From positions 1,034,504-1,098,503 of the forward strand of contig NZ_JH414504.1 in assembly GCF_000238075.1 (NCBI RefSeq): 64,000 bases of DNA. Reading direction: 5' to 3'. Shown piece by piece: positions 40,986-49,759 of this stretch. A program made the translations under genes and the position numbers. Origin of the DNA: Oribacterium asaccharolyticum ACB7 (GTDB taxonomy: Bacteria; Bacillota; Clostridia; Lachnospirales; Lachnospiraceae). Position 1 is the first letter of the stretch. Each line of letters begins with the position of its first letter. A model generated the notes under the pieces. It was not told the DNA's origin. It did no database searches and saw only the letters and a program-made list of their open reading frames with translations.

Positions 40986-42310
40986 GATATTTAATCAGCA
41001 AATATGCAATTATAGAGTTAGTATATAGTTTTTTTATCGTTGTATTATTTTATGTAGGATTAAATGTATTGTTAAATGCCGGGGTAATCCACCCTGCCAA
41101 CTATGCGGATATTCAGTCGGAAAAAGTGGAGGAAGGTTTTAAAAAAGAAGATTGGACACCTGCCGAAATTCCATTTTATTATGATTTTTTATATTTGAAA
41201 GATGGAAAAATAATAGAAAATACTATTGATAAAAAATATGATAATTTAGTACAGGAAGCCCAAAAAAACGGAAAAGCAACAAGTGATGAAATTATAGGCT
41301 CAAATATTTTTAAGACTTATACTATGGGAAATAGACAATTGGTAATAAGGTATAAAGTCAATGCTATATTTACCAATAAAAAGCTCTATAAACTCTTTGA
41401 AAATTTCGAGTGGGGGTATATTGTTTTTATACTGACGATTTGGTTTTTGGGATTTGCTTTGCTTCTCATTCGCTCATCAAATATATTAAAAAGGGAAATC
41501 CACAAAATTGCTATAGCGAATGATAACATCAGTCGGATGGATTTAGATTATGAGAGAGAGTATTCCAAGTATAAAGAAATAGATGGAGTACTTTGTTCGA
41601 TTGATGTATTGGCTAAAAATCTAAAAAAATCTCTTGGTGAACAATGGGACATGCAAGTTAAGCAAAAAGAGTTGGTGGAACAACTTACGCATGACATAAG
41701 AACGCCAATCACATTGATTAAAGGTAATTTAGAATTATTAAAAGAAGAGAATCCCGGTTTATCTTCCGATCGATTTTCGGATATTTTCAATGGTATTGAT
41801 AGACTGGAAAAATATATTGGAAAATTAAAAAATTTTTCTTATACGATGGAAGGGAAAAAAGATGTTGTCAGTAATGAGGTGATTTTATATTGGATTGAGG
41901 TAATGTCCAGTATATGTAGGTTAAATGGCTTGAAATTAAAAGTAATAAAAAGGGAAAGCAGTAATATTAGGTTAGATAAAGAGGAAGTGGCTGTAGCACT
42001 GCAAAATATAGTTACTAATTCTGTCGAATATTCTAAAAAAGATTCTGTAATATCGGTAGAGTTTAAAGATGAGCCCGGAGAGTTTGTTTTGATCGTCAGA
42101 GATGAAGGAACAGGTTTTGATAAAGACTTATTACCTTTACTTACACATAAATTTATTTCCGGCAAAGTAAAGGATAAGTCTTATAAACATGGCTTAGGCT
42201 TATGGGTGGTGAAGAATATTGTCATGGCAAATAATGGAAACTTATATTTAAATAATTCTAGTAGAGGGATTTCCGGGGCAGAGGTCAAAATGGTTTTTTA
42301 TAAAGAATAA
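40964..42310 (+). CDS. Sensor histidine kinase (NisK/CprK-like)
   Basis: A GTG at 40964 with GGGGAG ten bases upstream is the likely start, inside the end of the regulator gene (22-bp overlap). The 448-residue kinase has helix 1 (IIELVYSFFIVVLFYVGLNV), an extracellular domain of about 110 residues and helix 2 (YIVFILTIWFLGFALLLI). Then come the H box VEQLTHDIRTPITLIKGNL, N box ALQNIVTNSVEYS, G boxes RDEGTGF and HGLGLWVVKNI. The sizeable outer domain marks the NisK type that senses lantibiotics directly, unlike the neighbouring BceS-like kinase. Confidence 0.93.
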   Translation: MGNKKSLRYLISKYAIIELVYSFFIVVLFYVGLNVLLNAGVIHPANYADIQSEKVEEGFKKEDWTPAEIPFYYDFLYLKDGKIIENTIDKKYDNLVQEAQKNGKATSDEIIGSNIFKTYTMGNRQLVIRYKVNAIFTNKKLYKLFENFEWGYIVFILTIWFLGFALLLIRSSNILKREIHKIAIANDNISRMDLDYEREYSKYKEIDGVLCSIDVLAKNLKKSLGEQWDMQVKQKELVEQLTHDIRTPITLIKGNLELLKEENPGLSSDRFSDIFNGIDRLEKYIGKLKNFSYTMEGKKDVVSNEVILYWIEVMSSICRLNGLKLKVIKRESSNIRLDKEEVAVALQNIVTNSVEYSKKDSVISVEFKDEPGEFVLIVRDEGTGFDKDLLPLLTHKFISGKVKDKSYKHGLGLWVVKNIVMANNGNLYLNNSSRGISGAEVKMVFYKE

Positions 42311-42402
42311 GCTATAAGTATAAAGTAAGTGACCATCCAAGCATTCATATCGCAAGAAAAAGGGCGAAAAGAACTTCTAAATCGGCTTGAGTTCATTAAC
42401 AT

Positions 42403-42456
42403 AATGCAACACCGTAATATGCAATAACATACTTTTGCATATTACGCTCTTGCATT
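42403..42456. terminator. Bidirectional hairpin between the kinase and esterase genes
   Basis: The 22-nt arms (42403-42424 and 42435-42456, core CGTAATATGCAA) pair with a few mismatches around TAACATACTT, followed by TTTTT on the plus strand. It ends the kinase transcript and probably also the esterase transcript. Confidence 0.7.
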
Positions 42457-42560
42457 TTTACTTAGCAGGATGTCTCCGCCTTGTTTTTATTTTACAAGAA
42501 ACACTCTGCCTCGCCAGCCACTATTTCTTCTCCAAAAGCTCTATCGGATTCCCTTCATAA
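42403..42560. repeat. Direct repeat B, right flank of the LanFEG-RK cassette
   Basis: This is the right-hand counterpart of repeat A (37917-38073). It contains the terminator hairpin and, from 42521, the last 13 codons of the esterase-like gene (EGNPIELLEKK). The coding part differs from A mostly at silent sites, so the copies are homologous alleles with some age, not a fresh duplication. Confidence 0.85.
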
Positions 42561-43903
42561 AGATAAATCATGCTGTCGTAGCGCTGAACGGGAGCCCCCT
42601 TCACCCGATAAGAATTCGGCAAAAATCGCAGAAGGAAAGAGTAGCCTTCTCCCAGCTGTAACATTTCCATCGGCGTATGAATCAGCTGATGCACTTTACT
42701 TTTCTCGTCTGTAATGCTGGAAAAATACAAGGCATATTGCTTTCCCTTCGCAAATCTTGCCTGTGCCGCCAAAGGGTCTACGGAAACAAAGCTCTGCACT
42801 GTTCTCTTAGCTTCTCCAAGCACCTTGATATTGTCTGTTACCTTCCAGACATCCGTTCCGATGGCATAGTAGGCTTCCCCGAAGTCCTTGGTCAAAAGCA
42901 CGCCCATGCTGTTATAAATCGGATTTTCCTTCTGAATGTGTCCGTCATGCGCAGAAATAACGAGCTTTCCGGAACCGATTTTTTGCTCTATTTCCAAGAT
43001 TTTCTTTACATTTTCTTCCATATCCCGGTCCCGAAGGACAGAAGAATTCTCTTTGGAAAGCCAAGTTTCCGCGGCTTGGCGGACAGTATTTAACTCCATC
43101 AGAAAGTCTTGATTCTCCTTAAACGCTTGTTTATCTATACCGCCCTGATGGTCATTGGAGACCTGCTTTTCTGTAGCGTCCTGCTCATCCGCTGTGTTTC
43201 CCCTCTCCCTCTGCGCTTCTTCCGGACTCTTCTCCGCCTTTTCCTTTAAGCTGTCCAAAAAGGCGATGACTTCCCCGGCATTCTTTTCGTTTAAGCTGAA
43301 ATTCTCATCCTTAATGCAGTCCAGATTTTTTGAAAACTCTTCTTCGCTCGTCAGCTTGTGAGACAGGCTATATTCCTTTAAAAAGGCATAGCTTCCCTCC
43401 GGATCCTGCATATCAAAGCCGTAGAAGCGGACCTTCTTCTCTTCCGGAGCACTATCATTCCACTCTCGCATCCAGGAAATCAGCTCTGCCATTTCTTTGG
43501 TATGGTAAATGGGAAAGGCAAACTTCTGTACCATTTCCTCCGCGCTTCCTTCTCCCCCTTGAACATAGCGGTTAATTTCCGCACACTCCCCATAGTCTGC
43601 TTCCAGAGCAAATGCCGTAAAGCCCCGTTTCTCCACCATTTCCTTGAAAACAGACAGCTTCAGCTCCTGCATTTCTTTACAGCCATGGGCAGCCTCTCCG
43701 ATAGAAAGAATAGAAATATTCTCCGGTATATACTCTGCGGAGAGGGGCTTCATTTCCGCCTGAACTTCTTTGATTTCGCGGTGAGCCTGTAATTCCTCGA
43801 ACTTTAATTTTCCAAAATAAAGCAAAATACAGACAAACAGAAAGGCTAGCAGCGCAAGAACAATTTTTCCTGCAAGTTTCAAAAGTTTCCCTATCATTTT
43901 CAT
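42521..43903 (-). CDS. Membrane-anchored erythromycin esterase family protein
   Basis: An ATG at 43903 with GAGGA upstream gives 460 residues; a GTG at 43918 is the alternative. An N-terminal helix (GKIVLALLAFLFVCILLYFG) anchors it. The esterase domain has SIGEAAHGCKEM (catalytic His), FALEADYGEC (Glu), RFYGFDMQDP and ISAHDGHIQKE (second His pair). Ere enzymes hydrolyse the macrolactone ring, but many family members act on other substrates, and the anchor is unusual for a drug esterase. A charged insert lies around residues 215-270. It is downstream of bceAB on the same strand and its 3' end is duplicated at 38030-38073. Confidence 0.85.
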   Translation of the reverse strand: MKMIGKLLKLAGKIVLALLAFLFVCILLYFGKLKFEELQAHREIKEVQAEMKPLSAEYIPENISILSIGEAAHGCKEMQELKLSVFKEMVEKRGFTAFALEADYGECAEINRYVQGGEGSAEEMVQKFAFPIYHTKEMAELISWMREWNDSAPEEKKVRFYGFDMQDPEGSYAFLKEYSLSHKLTSEEEFSKNLDCIKDENFSLNEKNAGEVIAFLDSLKEKAEKSPEEAQRERGNTADEQDATEKQVSNDHQGGIDKQAFKENQDFLMELNTVRQAAETWLSKENSSVLRDRDMEENVKKILEIEQKIGSGKLVISAHDGHIQKENPIYNSMGVLLTKDFGEAYYAIGTDVWKVTDNIKVLGEAKRTVQSFVSVDPLAAQARFAKGKQYALYFSSITDEKSKVHQLIHTPMEMLQLGEGYSFLLRFLPNSYRVKGAPVQRYDSMIYLYEGNPIELLEKK

Positions 43904-43999
43904 CTCTTTCTTCCTCACTTTCCCTGTTCCAAAACCAAACGCACTCTAAGAGGATTTTCTCATTTCACAATCCGCACCCGTTCTGTAAAAAATATCTTC

Positions 44000-46015
44000 C
44001 TATTCTACTATCCGCGTATAGGCTTTCTTGGTCAGCCGAAAAATCACAAGATAAACCAGCGCAAAGACAAGAAGTACCGCGGACAAACAGCCGGCATAAA
44101 GGGTCAGACTTCCCACTCCGAATAGTCCCAGTAGCCTGAAAACAATCTTGGAGGCTACGAGACAGTGCAGGGTTGCCACCGCTAAGGGACCGAAGAACAG
44201 CCATAGAATCTGAGAAGCCCCGGTCTTCTGAATCAAACGGTCGGAAAGCCCCAACTTCTTCATGATCTGCATCTTTTCTCTGTCTTCATAGCCTTCGCTG
44301 ATTTGCTTGTAGTAGCTGATTAATACCGTGCCTGTCAGGAAAATGATGCCGATTAGCACCCCTAAGAATAAAAATCCGCCGTTTACTTCATATTGCGATT
44401 GCAAGTATTCGCCCTTATTTTCTACAGAATACCTGGCATTTCCCTTGAAATTTTTTTCCGTAAACGCCTTCAGCTGTTTCTTTAAGGCGCTGTACTTCGG
44501 CTGATACGCTTCCCCGGAAATCCCTTTCAGATTCCAATGGGTGGTCAATTCGATGGCAGTGGATTCACTGCGATGCTCCTTTGGCTGTAAATATTTTTCT
44601 ATATACTGCATCGTAGCAAGATCCCGCACCACAATGCCGTAGCTTCCTAAAGCCACCATGTCCACCGGCAAGATATTTTCAATAGAGCTCACCTGAAACA
44701 CCCGGTCTCCGATTTTCAAACTGCCCGGATTCTTCGGCGTATTTCTATTGTTGCAGAGCAGAATTTCATTTTCTCCTAAAAAAATATGCTTCTGAAAACG
44801 GGCATTGTAGCCGGCTAAATCATAAAGAATAATCATATTGGGATCTTTAGCATTCGCCATGTTCTCTTGCCCTTGCACAGGGAGGATTTGACCTTCCTCT
44901 ACATAGCCCGCGGTAGCAAGCGTTGCCATGGTATATAAACCTTCTACCTCGGAAGGCTCGTTCACGCTTTCCAGCACCATTTGATTTAAAGACTGCTTCA
45001 AGTTTTCCCCTTCCTTTTCCGGATAGGAAAATGGGGAAAGCTCCATACTGTATTCTCTGGAAAATAAACTGTTTCCCTTATTTTGAATATTTGCATACAT
45101 ACAAATGGTGGTGGCAAGGCTCAAAATCACTCCTGTACTCAAGATAGAAATACTTGCAAGAGAAACCACATTTCCCTTGATACGATAGAGAAGTCCGCTG
45201 ATGCTTAAGAACTTCTCCGGCTTGTAATAAGAAGGGCGCCTTTTCTCCATTTTCAAAAGCAGCACGGAAAAGGAAACATATAAAAGATAGGTCGCAAAAA
45301 TTACCGCCAATACCGCAAGGAAAAAGTATGTAAAGGAAGACAGTAAGCCTTGGATAAAGAGCGCAATACCGTAGCCGACGCCGAGGAAAAGGAAGCCGAT
45401 GAGAGACAGAAGCACTCTCGACTTCGGTTCACCCTCCCCCTCATGTCCTTTTTGTAAAAGCGCCATCGGGGTAGAAAAGGAAATCCGAAAACTGCTGCGG
45501 AGCAAGGTGAAAAGATAGAGGACAAAGAGCAAAACCGTGGTATAGAACAGGGTGGTAAAGCTGAAGGGAAAGTCCATCAGCCTCCCCGACACGTCTTTCA
45601 TGATGAAGTTCAGCATGAGAAAGACCATTTGCCCAAAGAGATATCCGCCCACAATGCTCAGTAACAGGATAAAAGCAAAGAGGCAGAAAAATTCAATGGC
45701 AATAATCTTTCGGATATGCTTCTTCTCCAAGCCCAAAATGCCATAAAGAGCAAACTCCTTATTTCGTTTCTTCAGCATGAAATTAACTGCATATTGAACA
45801 AATACAAAAGTAAAAATGCAAAGAAGAATCGTACCGACTTGGATAAAAAGGGGCAAGTCCCTATGACGGGTTTCTACGTAATGATTGTCCAGTAAAGAAG
45901 CCATGATAAAGAAAAGCATTCCCATAATCCCGGAAGAAAGTACAAAGGGTATTTCTAAAAGTCGATTCGCCCGGAGATTTTTCAGAGCGAAGCGTCTTGC
46001 CATAAAAAAGCGCAT
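44000..46015 (-). CDS. BceB-type ABC transporter permease
   Basis: The 671-residue FtsX-family permease has the BceB layout: one N-terminal helix region (LEIPFVLSSGIMGMLFFIMA), then three helices, a further pair, a large extracellular domain (about 300-520) and three C-terminal helices. The large outer domain binds peptide-lipid complexes such as bacitracin-UPP and signals to the BceS kinase. NFMLKKRNKEFALYGILGLE is the family signature. It follows bceA-like by 2 bp. Confidence 0.92.
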   Translation of the reverse strand: MRFFMARRFALKNLRANRLLEIPFVLSSGIMGMLFFIMASLLDNHYVETRHRDLPLFIQVGTILLCIFTFVFVQYAVNFMLKKRNKEFALYGILGLEKKHIRKIIAIEFFCLFAFILLLSIVGGYLFGQMVFLMLNFIMKDVSGRLMDFPFSFTTLFYTTVLLFVLYLFTLLRSSFRISFSTPMALLQKGHEGEGEPKSRVLLSLIGFLFLGVGYGIALFIQGLLSSFTYFFLAVLAVIFATYLLYVSFSVLLLKMEKRRPSYYKPEKFLSISGLLYRIKGNVVSLASISILSTGVILSLATTICMYANIQNKGNSLFSREYSMELSPFSYPEKEGENLKQSLNQMVLESVNEPSEVEGLYTMATLATAGYVEEGQILPVQGQENMANAKDPNMIILYDLAGYNARFQKHIFLGENEILLCNNRNTPKNPGSLKIGDRVFQVSSIENILPVDMVALGSYGIVVRDLATMQYIEKYLQPKEHRSESTAIELTTHWNLKGISGEAYQPKYSALKKQLKAFTEKNFKGNARYSVENKGEYLQSQYEVNGGFLFLGVLIGIIFLTGTVLISYYKQISEGYEDREKMQIMKKLGLSDRLIQKTGASQILWLFFGPLAVATLHCLVASKIVFRLLGLFGVGSLTLYAGCLSAVLLVFALVYLVIFRLTKKAYTRIVE

Positions 46016-46017
46016 GC

Positions 46018-46776
46018 CTAAACCTCCTTCCGTCTTCCCAGTACAAGCTGTGCCTCGGAGATACGCTCCATAAAATCACGCTGTCCCTCCTCATTTCCCC
46101 GATAAATCTCATGAAAAACCACGCCGTCTTTGATAAATAAGACTCTATCGGCGTAGGAGGCGGCCCGAAGGGAATGGGTTACCATCAAAATAGTCTGTCC
46201 CTCTGCATGAATCTTGTGAAAGAGCTGTAAAATCATCTCTGAAGACGCGGAATCCAACGCGCCTGTAGGCTCATCCGCAAGAAGGAGTGAGGGGTTCGTT
46301 ATCATGGCTCTGGCAATGGCGATACGTTGCTTTTGTCCGCCGGACACCTCATAGGGATACTTCTCTAGGAGCTCTTCTATTCCCAGAATCCCCTGCATTT
46401 TTGCTAAACGCTCCTGCATCAGGCTTTCTTTCTCTTCCGATAAAACAAGGGGAAGGAAAATATTATCCCGGTTATTAAACTGATCCAAAAGATTAAAGTC
46501 CTGAAAGACAAATCCGAGTTCCTTTCTTCGAAAGGCGGAAACTTCTTCTTTCTTGAGACTCCCCACGTCCCTTCCATTTAATAAAAGAACACCGGAGCTG
46601 GGACTGTCCAGGGTAGCAAGGATATTTAAGAGGGTAGTCTTTCCTGCACCGGACTCTCCCATAATCGAGATAAACTCCCCCTTTTCCACGGAGAAATTTA
46701 CATCCCGGAGGGCTTCCGTTGTCAGATTCTTGGTCTGATAGACTTTCTTGATATTTTTACATTCTAAAATGGACAT
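46018..46776 (-). CDS. BceA-type ABC transporter ATP-binding protein
   Basis: The 252-residue ATPase has Walker A GESGAGKTTLLNILATLD, FVFQDFNLLDQFNNRDNI, signature SGGQKQRIAIARAM, Walker B LLLADEPTGALDS and switch His MVTHSLRAASYADRV. It is in the MacB/BceA group. With BceB it frees lipid II-cycle intermediates from peptide antibiotics. A BceR-type operator lies upstream, between this gene and the kinase. Confidence 0.93.
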   Translation of the reverse strand: MSILECKNIKKVYQTKNLTTEALRDVNFSVEKGEFISIMGESGAGKTTLLNILATLDSPSSGVLLLNGRDVGSLKKEEVSAFRRKELGFVFQDFNLLDQFNNRDNIFLPLVLSEEKESLMQERLAKMQGILGIEELLEKYPYEVSGGQKQRIAIARAMITNPSLLLADEPTGALDSASSEMILQLFHKIHAEGQTILMVTHSLRAASYADRVLFIKDGVVFHEIYRGNEEGQRDFMERISEAQLVLGRRKEV

Positions 46777-46904
46777 TCGTTTTAAACTCCCTTCTACACA
46801 TTGCCTTGCCTCATTTTCTTTTCAGGAAGGCTTGGAACAAGAAGAAGTATAAAACGCATAGCCGATTTTTGCCTTTATTTAAGATGACAAAATAAGGGAT
46901 AAAG

Positions 46905-46920
46905 CTTACAGAATTGTAAG
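46905..46920 (-). promoter_or_regulatory. BceR-type operator upstream of bceA-like gene
   Basis: The perfect palindrome CTTACA-GAAT-TGTAAG fits the TnACA-N4-TGTAA pattern described for BceR-like regulators. It lies 128 bp before the bceA-like start and after the kinase gene, so the transporter genes can be induced separately from the regulators. Confidence 0.65.
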
Positions 46921-46931
46921 ATTGAAAGAGC

Positions 46932-47858
46932 TTAGTTTGGAAAACGCAAAGTGAAGCAGCTTCCCACTGCCACGGTAGATTCTACCGATACGGAAATCTG
47001 CAAAAATCCGGCAATCTTCTGCACCATATAGAGTCCCAGTCCGCTGGACTTCTCCGTAGCCCTGCCATTAAAGCCGGAATAGCCCAGGTCAAATATTTTC
47101 TTTAAGTCGGAAGAGGGAATTCCGATACCCGTATCCTGTATCCGAAGAGAGGAACTTTCCCGCTCAAAAGAGAAGGTGATACTGCCTTCTTTCGTGTACT
47201 TTAGAGCATTGGAAAGAAGCTGCTCTAAGAGAATCGAAAGCCATTTTTCATCGCTAATCACTTCCGCTTTTTCTCCGTTGCCATCCGTGCTGAACCCCTC
47301 ATAGTGAAGAGATAGTTGTTTTTCAATAAAAATGGGCGCGTACTTTTTGAACAGACGTTTTAAACAGGCTTCCAAATCCACCGGATGAATATCCATGTCG
47401 GCAGAACGGTTCTGCATTTTCAAATAGTTCATCGCCATGTTGCTGTACTCTTCGATATAGAACATTTGCTCTTCGAGCTTCTTTTTATGCTCACTTTCCG
47501 TTTTTCGAAGAAGAAGCTTAGACACGGTAATCGGTGTTTTAATCTGATGCACCCAGAGAAGAAAATACTCGGAAAGCTCCCTTTTTTCCTCTATCCGCCT
47601 GCGTTCTTCTTCCTTTTTCTCTATTTCCAGCCGCTCCAAGGCTTTTTCCAAGCTTTCCTTCCGGACAAAGGAAAAGTAGCCCGGGACAAGATAGACAAAG
47701 AGCAAAAAGCCGCTCAGCTCCGCCCCTAAAACAAAATAATTCCAAGGCAAATGCCCAAAGAAAAAAATCCCTCCGAAAAGGGACAGCAAAAGCAGGAAAA
47801 ACCCTAATAAATCTGATTTTGTTTGAAGATACGCCGGTATCCGGTTTTTTATCTGCAT
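46932..47858 (-). CDS. BceS-type intramembrane-sensing histidine kinase
   Basis: The 308-residue kinase has two N-terminal helices with almost no outer loop (GFFLLLLSLFGGIFFFGHLP, then NYFVLGAELSGFLLFVYLV). H box YFLLWVHQIKTPITVSKLLL, N box LEQLLSNALKYTKEG, G boxes IQDTGIGIP and SSGLGLYMVQKIAG. Lacking a sensor domain, it should read the activity of the BceAB transporter. Confidence 0.93.
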   Translation of the reverse strand: MQIKNRIPAYLQTKSDLLGFFLLLLSLFGGIFFFGHLPWNYFVLGAELSGFLLFVYLVPGYFSFVRKESLEKALERLEIEKKEEERRRIEEKRELSEYFLLWVHQIKTPITVSKLLLRKTESEHKKKLEEQMFYIEEYSNMAMNYLKMQNRSADMDIHPVDLEACLKRLFKKYAPIFIEKQLSLHYEGFSTDGNGEKAEVISDEKWLSILLEQLLSNALKYTKEGSITFSFERESSSLRIQDTGIGIPSSDLKKIFDLGYSGFNGRATEKSSGLGLYMVQKIAGFLQISVSVESTVAVGSCFTLRFPN

Positions 47859-47885
47859 CGTGGTTTTTCCGCCTCCTTTTAATCA

Positions 47886-48563
47886 CTACTTTTCTAACGC
47901 TAAAAAATACCCAATCCCTTTCTTGGTTTGGATCAAATCCTCTAAGCCCACAGCAGAAAGCTTCTTTCGGAGCCTTGTGATATTGACGGAAAGGGTGTTG
48001 TCATCCAGAAAATCCTCTCCCTGCCAACAATGGTTCATGATTTCCTCTCTTTTTGAAATTCCTCCCTTGGCTAAGAATAAACACTCCAAGATGAGCAGTT
48101 CCGTCTTTGTTAAGTCGATCCGAAAGTCTTCTCTCTGAAGAGCTGCCTTTGCTAAATCCAGCTGCAATCCATGAAAGGAAAGCTTGTCCTGCACTGCGAT
48201 ATATTCATAGGTTCTTCGAAGCAGCGCCTGAATCTTCGCCCTTGTCACATATAAATCAATGGGCTTCACGATATAATCATCCGCCCCGAATTGCATAGCC
48301 TGTACCATGTCCATGGACTCGCTGTGGGAAGAAAGAAAGAGGATGGGAACATGGGAAAACTTACGGATTCTTTCCGTCCAATAAAAGCCGTTGTAAAAAG
48401 GTAAGCTAATATCCATTAGAATCAGCTCCGGATTGCATTCTTCCACTTCATCACTCACCCTTTGAAAATTCTTTACGGATTCTACCGTATAGCCCCATTG
48501 CATAAGCTCATCCTTTAACAGCCTTACGATATTTTCTTCATCTTCTACAATAAAAATCTTCAT
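47886..48563 (-). CDS. BceR-type response regulator
   Basis: The 225-residue OmpR-family regulator has the receiver motifs IVEDEENIVRLL, ELILMDISLPFYNG (phospho-Asp), LSSHSES and DDYIVKPID. The DNA-binding domain ends TLSVNITRLRKKLSAVGLED. It is upstream of and cotranscribed with the kinase gene (27-bp gap). Its target is probably the palindrome at 46905-46920. Confidence 0.93.
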   Translation of the reverse strand: MKIFIVEDEENIVRLLKDELMQWGYTVESVKNFQRVSDEVEECNPELILMDISLPFYNGFYWTERIRKFSHVPILFLSSHSESMDMVQAMQFGADDYIVKPIDLYVTRAKIQALLRRTYEYIAVQDKLSFHGLQLDLAKAALQREDFRIDLTKTELLILECLFLAKGGISKREEIMNHCWQGEDFLDDNTLSVNITRLRKKLSAVGLEDLIQTKKGIGYFLALEK

Positions 48564-48597
48564 ATTCCGGCCTCACCTAATCTATCCTTTTTTTCCC

Positions 48598-49428
48598 TTA
48601 CAGCGCCCTCTTCGGGCAGACCTTTACACATTCCATACACAGGATGCAATCCGTCCCGTTTTTTCTCTTCCTGGAATTGTCCGTCATTTCCACATCCATG
48701 GGGCAGACCCTCTTACATTTTCCGCAGGAAATGCATTTATTCTCATCACAACGAATCCGTACCAAAGAAAAATAACTCATGGGCTTTAGAAATACGGTAA
48801 CCGGGCAAATGTATTTGCAGAAAGCCCGATTATCCTTGCAAAGAAAAGCCAGAGCAATCCCCACAAGATAATAGGCGAGATTTCCGATAAGGAAAGCCCA
48901 AAACATAATCCTTTCCAAGTTTCCTACCTTCAAAAGAAACAAAGCGGAAACAAAGAGGAAAGACAAAGCAAACGTCAGATAGCGAATCCAGCCAATATTT
49001 TTTCGAGGAAGCGCTCTCGTTTTATAGGGTAGAAAATCCAAAACCATGGCAGTCCAGCAGGCATAACCGCAGAAGCCTCTTCCAAAAATCAGCGGCCCGA
49101 AGATTTTTGCCACGGCATAATGAATGGTAGCCGCCTCGAAAACACCGGTGAACAAGTAGTACCAAAATCCCTCAATTTGCATATTTTCCCGGTTGATAAG
49201 CCCTAAATAAACAAGCATATAGAGTCCCACCAGAAGCTGTACAATACGGCGGGCATAGGGATATTTTCTTCCAAGCAGAAAAATTCCGAAAGATAGTGAG
49301 ATTCCAATATAGCTAAAGTTGAAAAGATAAAAAAGATTATGCTTCGTAAGCCAAAGACTCACCGCAACCGCTTCAAAAATGCCGCCGATCAGAAGCACCA
49401 AAGCATATTTTTTCAAGAAATCGCGCAA
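48598..49428 (-). CDS. Membrane polyferredoxin (NapH/YccM-like 4Fe-4S protein)
   Basis: The 276-residue protein has about five to six helices and, before the tail, GFCGYACWTAMVLDFLPYK (the NapH-like CxxxC site). Two 4Fe-4S clusters follow at the C-terminus: CISCGKCKRVCPMD and CILCMECVKVCPKRAL. Relatives pass electrons at the membrane, often to an unknown partner. It lies 34 bp upstream of the bceR-like gene on the same strand, so it could be cotranscribed, an unusual partner for a Bce module. Confidence 0.85.
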   Translation of the reverse strand: MRDFLKKYALVLLIGGIFEAVAVSLWLTKHNLFYLFNFSYIGISLSFGIFLLGRKYPYARRIVQLLVGLYMLVYLGLINRENMQIEGFWYYLFTGVFEAATIHYAVAKIFGPLIFGRGFCGYACWTAMVLDFLPYKTRALPRKNIGWIRYLTFALSFLFVSALFLLKVGNLERIMFWAFLIGNLAYYLVGIALAFLCKDNRAFCKYICPVTVFLKPMSYFSLVRIRCDENKCISCGKCKRVCPMDVEMTDNSRKRKNGTDCILCMECVKVCPKRAL

Positions 49429-49759
49429 AGAAAGCTCCTCTCCCGTGTAAATCCATTCTTTTTAGTCCTAGAGGGTAAAACCGGGCTATAGGACTACTCT
49501 GAGTTATAGGACAAAATATATTGCCAAAAGTTTGTCTCAGTAAATTGTATGCTTATCGTTTCTTATTTTCAAGTTCTAGCGAATAAACACCGGAATCCTA
49601 AAGCTACTAAACCAAATCCTTATAATGGGTAACACTACAATGTCTTGACGAATATTATCCTATTTCATAGAATTTATGGACTGGAGAATATCTAAACTGT
49701 ATAAAAGTATTCTTTTGAAAAATTATTAAAAGTAATAAACAAAAAGGAGTGTAAGGGGT
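49429..49759. other. 331-bp divergent intergenic region
   Basis: It contains the promoter of the plus-strand gene (49645-49673) and presumably one for the polyferredoxin. The rest holds repeated CTATAGGACTA/GTTATAGGACA phrases near 49480-49510 but no gene that I can support. Confidence 0.4.
49645..49673 (+). promoter_or_regulatory. Promoter of the CmpB-type membrane protein gene
   Basis: TTGACG, a 17-bp spacer and TAGAAT, about 87 bp before the ATG at 49760, which has AAAAGGAG upstream. Confidence 0.65.

Noticed and set aside
38135..42310. Lantibiotic biosynthesis cluster
   Set aside because: No precursor peptide or LanB/LanC/LanM gene is present; only immunity-type transporter and regulators.
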